DNA from: Oscillospiraceae bacterium
GTDB taxonomy: Bacteria; Bacillota; Clostridia; Oscillospirales; Ruminococcaceae
DNA: 7,942 nt
Direction: 5' to 3'
NCBI GenBank assembly: GCA_020024475.1
Contig: JAHHTS010000100.1
Location: 1-7,942, forward strand
Shown in pieces: positions 1 through 6,370 of this stretch (positions within the stretch are counted from its first letter, which is position 1; each line of letters begins with the position of its first letter). Position numbers and translations under genes: made by a program. The notes under the pieces were generated by a model, which made no database searches, was not told where the DNA came from, and saw only the letters and a program-made list of their open reading frames with translations.

Positions 1-64
1 TGTCACGAGTAACCAAAAAAAAGAAGAGAAAGTGTACATAACGACTAATGGTAGAAAAAATATT

Positions 65-2266
65 CTATTCGTAGTGAAAATGGTCTTCTAATTCTCTTTG
101 TGCACAAGCGAGAGCCTCTGGAATGCTTTGCAACCCTTCATATGCGTTTTTAATTGCTTTTCCTAAGATACCTATAAACTCATATTCGTTGAATGAACAG
201 GGATGATTTGGGTGGATACGGGAACCGTTTGCATTTGTAAAATTCTTTTTGGCTAGGTCAAGCCAAGGATAGTGATTAATTATTTCGTAATTATCATAGG
301 ATAGTTTGCAAGGGGAAACACTTCCCAAAGCAGTTCGTGCTGATGCAATAGGTTCACTACAAGCCCAACGTATATACGAGAGCGCTTCTTGTGGATAGTT
401 ACTCATTTTAGAAACTCCTAAATATCCGCCACCAATGGCAGGATTGTTGCCGGGGGTATTTGCATATCCAATGTTTCCGATAATTTTTGATGATGAATTT
501 AAAATATTTGAGGCAAAGTTACTATATAAAATTGCCATGGCAACGTTTCCTTGTGCGAATTCAGTAGCTGTATCCGTCCACCAAAGACTATATTTTGAAT
601 CCGAGTATTGTTTTGCATCAATTAAATGAGTTAAAGATTGAATGGAATTTTTGGAAACAAGATTGATTTTACCTGTGCTATCATAAAGATTTTTTTGTTG
701 ACTAAAAAGTCGAACCAAGTATTCCGAACAAGCTACACCTAGGGAACCAAGTGTCATAGTTGTTCCATAGTCAACAGGAGAAATCGGGTTAAATTTTTTG
801 GTGAAAAAACGAGCAATTTTATTGTAATCCTCAAAATTTGTTGGGACTTCAAGATGTTGTTTATTTTCTTCCCAGTAAATTTGTTTATAAAAAGGATTAT
901 TAAATAAATCTTTTCTATAAAATAAAAGCTGGATGCTTGGATCAAAGGGAAGGCTATAAATATGTCCATTTTGTATAGAATATCGGTCTGCAGTTCCAGG
1001 TATAAATGAATGAAGTGATTCTATTACGGAACTATCAATTAGTTCTAAAGGCTGAAAAATCCGTTCGGAAAACCAATTCAACCAAGTTACATCCAATCGA
1101 AGAATATCATAGGAAGAAATAGATTCTTCAGTAGAGATAAGTCGGTACATTTCATGGTACGGATAAGTGGTAATATTTATAGTTATGCCAGAATATTTAG
1201 TAAAAAGTCTAGATAGATGGCGGATGCTATATACGGTTGGAGTATCTAACATAAGGATGTTTAATTCGCGGCACTTATTGGATGAAATAATATTGGAATT
1301 CCAATTTCGAAATCCAGAGTTATCAAGGTATTGGGATGATATTGGGACAGACTTTTCCAAATTATCAATTAGTTTTTTGGCAGAAAGAGTCCCAAGTTTT
1401 CGATAGTTTAACTCGTATTTAATAAAATCATTTTCAGGCATAGTAAACAAAGGGGAAACAGTATAGATAGGCAAAGCTTTTGAGAAAAAAAGCGTGCTAT
1501 ATATATCCTTAACTCCTTCGGCAAAATCATAATTAGATATAAAAACGGCTTGAGGTATTTTGGAGTCAAACAACTTCATCGTATTTTGCAATTTCCTATA
1601 AGCATCTGTTTGTATATGTCTGACATGACAATTGCTTTCTGAAAGAGTATCCATGAAACTATAATAAAAATTTCGCTCATTAGAAAAATTTAAGGATCCT
1701 GTAAGTAAACAAATATCAGTAAAATTTTGTTCCATAGCTTTTAAGGCTAGATGTTTTCCGGCTGCTTTATAATCAAATCCTATGAAATGATCAGAATAGG
1801 AGACGTTACGATCTACAAATAAAAGTTGTTCGTTTTTTAGAGGATTCCCTAAATCATCAGTATATGGATTGGAGGAAGAAGGAGTATTAAAGCTGGTAAA
1901 TACCGCGATGCCGCCTGCCATATAGGAACGTATTTGCTTTACGGCCTCTATTTCAGCTTCTGGACTATTTTCATTAGAAAATTGAATTAACACATCGTAT
2001 TTGTGATCCGTTGCATAGGTTTTGAATCCAGAATAGAATTCTATGTATTGTTTGGAATGGATATTTGGAACGATGATACCTAATAAATTTGTGTGCCCTT
2101 TACGAAGTAATTTAGCTCTTTCGTCTGGAATATATCCCAATTCTATGGCAGCATCCATAACTTTTTTAATTTTTTCGCTACTAACATTACATTTTTGATT
2201 TAACACATTTGAAACAGTGCCTTGTGAAACCCCAGCACGTTTTGCAATATCTAAGATTGTGGCCAT
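65..2266 (-). CDS. LacI-family transcriptional regulator fused to a solute-binding-protein domain
   Basis: Cytoplasmic DNA-binding regulator, probably a repressor of the divergent transport operon. Residues 1-48 form a LacI helix-turn-helix (DIAKRAGVSQGTVSNVLN), followed by the hinge helix with AKLLRKG at 51-57. Residues 59 to about 325 read as the usual LacI/periplasmic-binding-like sensor, starting LLGIIVPNI. A normal LacI protein would end near 340, but this one continues for about 400 residues. The extension (about 334-733) resembles a family 1 (COG1653) extracellular sugar-binding protein: YDILRLDVTWLNWF at 386-399, YSLPFDPSIQLLFYRKDLF at 437-455, GGGYLGVS at 612-619 and an ALACAQRELED-like end. 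It has no signal peptide, so this module should bind ligand inside the cell. The frame is open throughout with no sign of assembly error. The start is the ATG directly before ATILDIAKRAG; the ribosome-binding site is weak. The specificity residues of the recognition helix are Q15 and G16. The ligand is unknown. Confidence 0.95.
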   Translation of the reverse strand: MATILDIAKRAGVSQGTVSNVLNQKCNVSSEKIKKVMDAAIELGYIPDERAKLLRKGHTNLLGIIVPNIHSKQYIEFYSGFKTYATDHKYDVLIQFSNENSPEAEIEAVKQIRSYMAGGIAVFTSFNTPSSSNPYTDDLGNPLKNEQLLFVDRNVSYSDHFIGFDYKAAGKHLALKAMEQNFTDICLLTGSLNFSNERNFYYSFMDTLSESNCHVRHIQTDAYRKLQNTMKLFDSKIPQAVFISNYDFAEGVKDIYSTLFFSKALPIYTVSPLFTMPENDFIKYELNYRKLGTLSAKKLIDNLEKSVPISSQYLDNSGFRNWNSNIISSNKCRELNILMLDTPTVYSIRHLSRLFTKYSGITINITTYPYHEMYRLISTEESISSYDILRLDVTWLNWFSERIFQPLELIDSSVIESLHSFIPGTADRYSIQNGHIYSLPFDPSIQLLFYRKDLFNNPFYKQIYWEENKQHLEVPTNFEDYNKIARFFTKKFNPISPVDYGTTMTLGSLGVACSEYLVRLFSQQKNLYDSTGKINLVSKNSIQSLTHLIDAKQYSDSKYSLWWTDTATEFAQGNVAMAILYSNFASNILNSSSKIIGNIGYANTPGNNPAIGGGYLGVSKMSNYPQEALSYIRWACSEPIASARTALGSVSPCKLSYDNYEIINHYPWLDLAKKNFTNANGSRIHPNHPCSFNEYEFIGILGKAIKNAYEGLQSIPEALACAQRELEDHFHYE

Positions 2267-2347
2267 AACTTTTTAATTACCAAATTCTAGTTAAAGAATA
2301 TGGAAAAGACTCCCTTCTACAAGAAATAATCTTATAAATTTACAGTA

Positions 2348-2377
2348 ATAATAGCATATGAAATATTGAAGATGCAA
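2348..2377 (-). promoter_or_regulatory. Probable promoter of the LacI-type regulator gene
   Basis: Read on the minus strand, an extended -10 element (TGCTATTAT, with TATTAT at 2353-2348) is preceded at 18 bp by TTGCAT (2377-2372), a weak -35 match. It would give a leader of about 75 bases before the ATG at 2266. No purine-rich ribosome-binding site stands directly before that ATG; the only AGAAGGGAG-like run lies about 40-50 bases upstream, too far to use. Expression is therefore probably low, as is common for a repressor. No copy of the LacI-type operator overlaps this promoter, so autoregulation is not evident. The assignment rests on motif matching only. Confidence 0.4.
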
Positions 2378-2493
2378 GGAACTGTAGATGCTATAAGATA
2401 GGAAAAACATGAAATGTTAAAAAACAATGTGCAAAACAGACAAACAAAAAGAAAAGAATAAAAAAATACTATGCAAAATGACTACAAAAATTA

Positions 2494-2507
2494 TTGACAC
2501 GTTTCAA
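2494..2507. promoter_or_regulatory. LacI-type operator overlapping the -35 box
   Basis: TTGACACGTTTCAA is a near-perfect palindrome around a central CG, with 12 of 14 positions symmetric. This is the usual form of LacI/GalR-family operators, where the hinge helices insert at the central CpG. It covers the whole -35 box and the first half of the spacer, so bound protein would block RNA polymerase. The natural ligand is the divergently encoded LacI-type regulator. Spacing between the TG and CG is three bases, not the four of a CcpA cre site, which argues against a general catabolite site. Confidence 0.65.
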
Positions 2508-2522
2508 AATAAATGATAATAT
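2494..2522 (+). promoter_or_regulatory. Main promoter of the ABC import operon
   Basis: A perfect sigma-A -35 box TTGACA (2494-2499) is followed after 17 bp by TAATAT (2517-2522), with the extended -10 dinucleotide TG at 2514-2515. Upstream sequence is rich in A runs (about 2440-2490), which could act as an UP element. Transcription would begin near 2529, giving a short leader of about 27 bases that ends in a strong AAAGGAGG (2541-2548) eight bases before the ATG at 2556. Such a strong promoter would be expected to need repression, and a LacI-type operator overlaps its -35 box. Confidence 0.75.
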
Positions 2523-2555
2523 CAAATCAAGGAAATAAATAAAGGAGGAGGAAAC

Positions 2556-3872
2556 ATGAAAAAAATCAAAAAGTATTTAGCACTTATGTTAGTGGGCGTT
2601 TTAGGAGCAACAACTTTTTTGGCAGGCTGTTCTAAGGAAAAAAAGAAAGAAGAGTCGAATGGACCGCTGCATTTAACATTCTATTATCCAGTTAATGTAG
2701 GCGGAGATACGGCTAAAATTATTGAGGGTTTATGTGCGGAATTTAATGAAGAGAACCCGGATATTGTAGTTGAACCAATTTATACAGGAAATTACGACGA
2801 TACTGTTACAAAAATTCAGACTGCGATTCAAGGAGGCACTCCACCAGATGTATTTGTAAATTTAGCTACACAGCGTTTTACTATGGCAGATACAGGTATG
2901 GCGATGCCTTTGGATGATCTTATTGCTTCAGATGAAGATGGAAAAGAGTTTATTCAGGACTTTCTTCCAGGCTTTATGGAAGATTCTTACGTAGATGGAA
3001 AAATCTACTCAATTCCGTTTCAAAGAAGTACAGAAATTATGTATTACAATAAAGAGTTGTTCAAAAAAGCAGGGCTCGATCCGGAAAAACCACCAACAAC
3101 GTGGGATGAGATGTTAGAGTATGCAAAAAAACTTACAACAGATGATTGCAAGGGTGTGGGACTTGCATTAAATTCAGGTTCTGCTCAGTGGACGTTCACA
3201 GGATTTTGTTTGGAGAATAGTAAAGACGGCAAAATGTTAATGAGTGAAGATGGGAAAAAGGTATACTTTGATACACCAGAAAATGTAGAGGCACTACAAT
3301 TTTGGATTGATCTTCAGAATAAACATAAAGTAATGGCGGAAGGAATTGTACAATGGACAGACTTACCAACACAATTTCTAGCCCAAGAAGTTGCTATGAT
3401 TTACCATACTACTGGAAATATGGCAAATATTAACAGCAATGCAGAATTTGAATTTGGAACATGTTTTATGCCGGGAAATAAGCAGTTAGGTGCAGCAACA
3501 GGCGGAGGAAACTTTTTCATAGCTAATGGAATTTCAGAGGAAAGACAACAAGCAGCTTGGAAATTTATCAGATTTATGACAGAAACAGAGCGAGCTGCAC
3601 AGTGGTCGCTTGACACAGGATACGTTCCAACGAGACAGTCTTGTTTTGACACAGATATAATTAAAAAATATTATGAGGATGTTCCACAAGCCAAAGTTGC
3701 ATATGAGCAAATTGAATATGCAAAACCAGAATTAACAACTTACAATGCGGCAGAAATATGGAGAATTTTAAATGATAATATTCAAGCAGCTGTAGTTGGA
3801 GATGTGAGTGTAGAAGAAGCACTAAAAAATGCTCAAAAGGAGGCAGAAGAAGTTTTGGCTGAATACCAATAA
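2556..3872 (+). CDS. ABC transporter solute-binding lipoprotein, family 1 (UgpB-like, COG1653)
   Basis: Extracellular, membrane-anchored binding protein that delivers a sugar or sugar-phosphate-like solute to the two permeases downstream. A lipoprotein signal peptide covers residues 1-24, with a KKIKK start, hydrophobic core and lipobox LAGC; Cys25 would be lipidated. A charged linker (about 26-36) follows. The mature domain shows YTGNYDDT at 76-83, GGTPPDVFV at 93-101, PFQRSTEIMYYNKELFKKAG at 154-173 followed by LDPEKPPTTW, TGGGNFFI at 315-322 and TGYVPTR at 354-360. The Y-x-GNY motif and the ST-x-x-x-YYNK / LDPE-x-PP-x-TW run resemble, from memory, the glycerol-3-phosphate-binding protein UgpB, but the COG1653 family binds many glycans and the ligand cannot be read from this. 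Length (438 residues) is normal. The start has a strong ribosome-binding site. A hairpin follows the stop codon, separating this gene from the permeases. Confidence 0.95.
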   Translation: MKKIKKYLALMLVGVLGATTFLAGCSKEKKKEESNGPLHLTFYYPVNVGGDTAKIIEGLCAEFNEENPDIVVEPIYTGNYDDTVTKIQTAIQGGTPPDVFVNLATQRFTMADTGMAMPLDDLIASDEDGKEFIQDFLPGFMEDSYVDGKIYSIPFQRSTEIMYYNKELFKKAGLDPEKPPTTWDEMLEYAKKLTTDDCKGVGLALNSGSAQWTFTGFCLENSKDGKMLMSEDGKKVYFDTPENVEALQFWIDLQNKHKVMAEGIVQWTDLPTQFLAQEVAMIYHTTGNMANINSNAEFEFGTCFMPGNKQLGAATGGGNFFIANGISEERQQAAWKFIRFMTETERAAQWSLDTGYVPTRQSCFDTDIIKKYYEDVPQAKVAYEQIEYAKPELTTYNAAEIWRILNDNIQAAVVGDVSVEEALKNAQKEAEEVLAEYQ

Positions 3873-3884
3873 ACTATTAAATAG

Positions 3885-3908
3885 AAGGGCTGTACATGGG
3901 CAGTCCTT
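3885..3908 (+). terminator. Hairpin between binding-protein and permease genes (partial terminator or mRNA stabiliser)
   Basis: AAGGGCTG (3885-3892) pairs with CAGTCCTT (3901-3908), giving eight pairs including one G-U, with an 8-base loop. It is followed by TTATTTTA, an imperfect U-rich tract. It begins 12 bases after the binding-protein stop codon. No promoter is obvious between it and the permease start at 3951, so some readthrough is needed. In comparable import operons (malE-malF is the classic case) such a hairpin keeps binding-protein mRNA in excess over permease mRNA, by partial termination or by blocking 3' decay. Confidence 0.5.
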
Positions 3909-3950
3909 TTATTTTAGAAAAATACGAAAGAGAATAAGAAAGGGGCATTT

Positions 3951-4844
3951 ATGAAATCCAAGAGTTTTGGAAAGATAAAAAAAGAATCGCTACAGGGGTG
4001 GATGCTTATAGCACCAGCATTGATATTTATGATAGTGTTCACTGTGTTCCCAGTGTTCAGAAGCATTTATCTTAGTTTACATAAGTATAAGCTTGGGATG
4101 GCAGTACCAGAATTTGTGGGGTTGAAAAATTATCTTGATTTATTTCATTCTGGTTTGTTTTGGAAAGTAATGATAAACACCATATATTTCTCCTTGATTA
4201 CGGTTATACCTAGTATGATAGCTGGGCTTGGACTTGCATTGCTTGTTAATAGAAAGGGAAAACATATTGGCTTTATTCGTACAGCATATTTTTATCCATG
4301 CGTAATGCCAATGATTGCAATCGCAAGTATTTGGATGTTTATTTATATGGCAAAAAATGGACTGCTAGATCAACTTCTTATAAGAATAGGTATGGAACCG
4401 ATGAATATTTTATCGGATAAAGATAAAGTATTGCCAGCAATGGCTGTCATGTATGTATGGAAGGAAGCTGGATATCTTATGATATTCTTTTTATCTGGTC
4501 TTCAGGGAATATCAGGAGAGATTATAGAGGCTGCAAGAATTGATGGAGCATCCAATTGGAGAATTTTGAAAAAAATACAATTACCTTTATTGGCACCAAC
4601 ATTTTTGTTTGTTACTACAGTTGCTTTTACGAATAGTTTTAAATTAGTAGACCACATTGTTATTATGACAGAGGGAGCACCAAACAATGCAAGTACATTA
4701 TTGTTGTATTATATTTATCAGCAAGGATTTACAAATTTTAATTACGGAGTGTCCTCTGCTTTAACGGTGTTAATGTTAGGATTATTATTAATCGTATCTT
4801 TACCTAGATTCATTAGTCAAGATAAAAAGATACATTACAATTAG
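3951..4844 (+). CDS. ABC transporter permease, MalF/UgpA type
   Basis: Integral membrane subunit, first of the pair that forms the translocation channel for the solute delivered by the lipoprotein encoded upstream. The 297-residue sequence has about six hydrophobic segments (near 18-37, 75-97, 108-132, 160-183, 213-231 and 265-285). The cytoplasmic EAA loop that contacts the ATPase is intact: GEIIEAARIDGASNW at 189-203, ending in LP at 211-212. The FVGLKNYLDLF stretch at 55-65 is typical of MalF/UgpA-type sugar permeases. The start ATG follows GAAAGGGG by five bases. The ribosome-binding site of the next gene overlaps this gene's stop codon, which suggests translational coupling. No ATP-binding subunit is encoded in the window. 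Firmicutes often share one MsmK/UgpC-like ATPase among several such systems. Confidence 0.95.
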   Translation: MKSKSFGKIKKESLQGWMLIAPALIFMIVFTVFPVFRSIYLSLHKYKLGMAVPEFVGLKNYLDLFHSGLFWKVMINTIYFSLITVIPSMIAGLGLALLVNRKGKHIGFIRTAYFYPCVMPMIAIASIWMFIYMAKNGLLDQLLIRIGMEPMNILSDKDKVLPAMAVMYVWKEAGYLMIFFLSGLQGISGEIIEAARIDGASNWRILKKIQLPLLAPTFLFVTTVAFTNSFKLVDHIVIMTEGAPNNASTLLLYYIYQQGFTNFNYGVSSALTVLMLGLLLIVSLPRFISQDKKIHYN

Positions 4845-4855
4845 GAGGGATAGGA

Positions 4856-5674
4856 TTGTATCAAAGAAAGGTCAAAAAAATACTGATTACAGTTATGTCG
4901 ATTTTGCTCGCAATTGTGATGCTTGCTCCATTAATTTGGCTCGTTGGGACGGCATTTTCAGAACCGACATTTAATATGAGTTTTTTACCGACAACAAAAT
5001 TTACATTGGACAATATAAAATATGTATGGGAAGCAATTCCGTTTGGAAAGTATTATATCAATACAATTACATTAGTAGTGGTAACATTCTGTGTGCAGTT
5101 TATTACATCTACATTAGCGGGATATGCGTTAGCAGTTCTTGATTTTAAAGGAAAAACTTTAATTTTTGCAATTATATTTATGCAAATTATTATCCCAAAT
5201 GACGTTTTGATTACACCTAATTATATGACGCTTTCAGATTTGGGACTGATTGATACAAAATTAGGAATTATGCTTCCGTTTTTTGGAAGTGCTCTGGCTA
5301 TATTTCTATTACGACAGCATTTTAAAACAGTTCCTAAAGCACTAGCAGAAGCGGCAAGATTAGACGGGGCAAATACATGGCAAACAATTTGGAGAGTTTA
5401 TATGCCAACAGCAAAACCAGCATATTTGTCATTTGCAGTTATTTCTGTTAGTTATCACTGGAACAATTATTTATGGCCATTGATAGTAACAAACGCACCG
5501 GAAAATAGAACATTAACAGTTGGACTTGCTATTTTTGCAAAATCGAAAGAAGCAAATATGCAATGGGCAAATGTTTGTGCGGCAACCTTTATTATAATTC
5601 TTCCATTGTTGCTTGCATTTTTTATCTTACAACGTCAATTTATGGAAAGTTTTGTTGGTGCAGGAATAAAATAA
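4856..5674 (+). CDS. ABC transporter permease, MalG/UgpE type (TTG start)
   Basis: Second channel-forming subunit, partner of the preceding permease. It has 272 residues with a first membrane segment at about 9-30 and further segments near 68-95, 101-115, 135-153, 188-208 and 237-258. The EAA loop reads KALAEAARLDGANTWQ at 161-176, with MP at 183-184. The C terminus, ESFVGAGIK, fits the family's usual G-x-x-x-GA-x-K ending. The start is taken as TTG because AGGAGGG (4843-4849) lies six bases before it and the reading begins with a basic YQRKVKK stretch just ahead of the first membrane helix. The next in-frame ATG (residue 14) would cut into that helix and has no good ribosome-binding site. 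The ligand is presumably that of the lipoprotein at 2556-3872. Confidence 0.94.
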   Translation: MYQRKVKKILITVMSILLAIVMLAPLIWLVGTAFSEPTFNMSFLPTTKFTLDNIKYVWEAIPFGKYYINTITLVVVTFCVQFITSTLAGYALAVLDFKGKTLIFAIIFMQIIIPNDVLITPNYMTLSDLGLIDTKLGIMLPFFGSALAIFLLRQHFKTVPKALAEAARLDGANTWQTIWRVYMPTAKPAYLSFAVISVSYHWNNYLWPLIVTNAPENRTLTVGLAIFAKSKEANMQWANVCAATFIIILPLLLAFFILQRQFMESFVGAGIK

Positions 5675-5686
5675 GGAGGAGTCCAT

Positions 5687-6367
5687 ATGGAATTAAAATT
5701 TCTTGGGAGTGGAGCCTGTTTTTATCCAAAATTAAAAAATACAAGTGCATATTTCATTCATAAAAACAATTTAGTATTGCTCGACTGTGGAGAAACAGTA
5801 TATGAAAATTTAATGAAAGCAGAAAAGCTAGATAAGTTCGAAAATGTATATGTTGTTATTACACATCTACATGCAGACCATGTAGGGAGTTTAGGATCTC
5901 TGGTATCGTATTTTAAATGTGTTTTACATAAACAAATTTATGTTATACATCCTCAAGAAACAATATGTCAGCTTTTGACATTACTTGGAATAGAGGACGA
6001 TTTTTATATTTATGTGAAAGAAATTAAAAATCAGATTACTGATTTAGAAATTGTGCCACATCTCGTAAATCATGTTCCAAATATGGAGTGCTTTGGATAT
6101 GAAATCAGAGACAAAGAGACTTGCATCTATTATAGTGGTGATAGCATAGATATTCCGGATATAGTTCTACAGAAATTTATGGAAAAAAAGATTAAGATAA
6201 TTTATCAAGATGTCTCGACGTATCAATCTAAAAAGCCAACACACATGTATTATGGAGAATTAGAAAATAGAATTCCTAAAAGCGAGAGAAACCGAATTTT
6301 TTGCATGCATCTTGACAGTGATTGTCAAGAGTTGCTTCGAAAAAAGGGCTTTTGCTTGGTAGAATAG
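5687..6367 (+). CDS. Metallo-beta-lactamase-fold hydrolase, RNase Z/PhnP-like
   Basis: Predicted cytoplasmic metal-dependent hydrolase of 226 residues. All usual dinuclear-metal ligands of the fold can be seen: THLHADHVG with H60, H62, D64 and H65; H129 in LVNHV; D152 in YYSGDS; and H208 in CMHLDSD. The LLDCGE motif (31-36) and the HLHADHVGSL form resemble RNase Z and related phosphodiesterases such as PhnP rather than true beta-lactamases. At 226 residues it is much shorter than a full tRNA-processing RNase Z (about 300), so a small-molecule phosphodiesterase or other esterase is more likely than tRNA processing. It starts 12 bases after the permease stop codon with a strong AAGGAGGAG overlapping that stop, so it belongs to the import operon. 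Acting on the imported solute is an inference from this position; the substrate is unknown. Confidence 0.9.
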   Translation: MELKFLGSGACFYPKLKNTSAYFIHKNNLVLLDCGETVYENLMKAEKLDKFENVYVVITHLHADHVGSLGSLVSYFKCVLHKQIYVIHPQETICQLLTLLGIEDDFYIYVKEIKNQITDLEIVPHLVNHVPNMECFGYEIRDKETCIYYSGDSIDIPDIVLQKFMEKKIKIIYQDVSTYQSKKPTHMYYGELENRIPKSERNRIFCMHLDSDCQELLRKKGFCLVE

Positions 6368-6370
6368 AGT

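Noticed and set aside
1..64. Possible terminator after the regulator gene
   Set aside because: There is a T run on the minus strand just past the stop, but no stable GC-containing hairpin before it; I cannot support a terminator call.
754..969. Minus-strand open frame of about 70 codons in another frame of the regulator
   Set aside because: Low-complexity, hydrophobic product from AT-rich sequence, fully nested in the real gene.
435..1406. Short open frames on the plus strand opposite the regulator gene (435-629 and 1167-1406)
   Set aside because: They lie wholly inside the well-supported regulator frame, have no convincing ribosome-binding site and no recognisable domain.
2406..2418. Inverted repeat AACAT-GAA-ATGTT in the divergent intergenic region
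   Set aside because: Only 5 bp per arm in very AT-rich sequence; no second copy seen and no CG centre, so chance is likely.
3401..4687. Antisense open frames at 3401-3652 and 4502-4687
   Set aside because: They are antisense to the binding-protein and permease genes, whose domain motifs are intact; no start signals or family features.
5563..5763. Plus-strand open frame spanning the permease end and hydrolase start
   Set aside because: A frame-shifted shadow of two real genes; the product is cysteine-rich nonsense without a ribosome-binding site.
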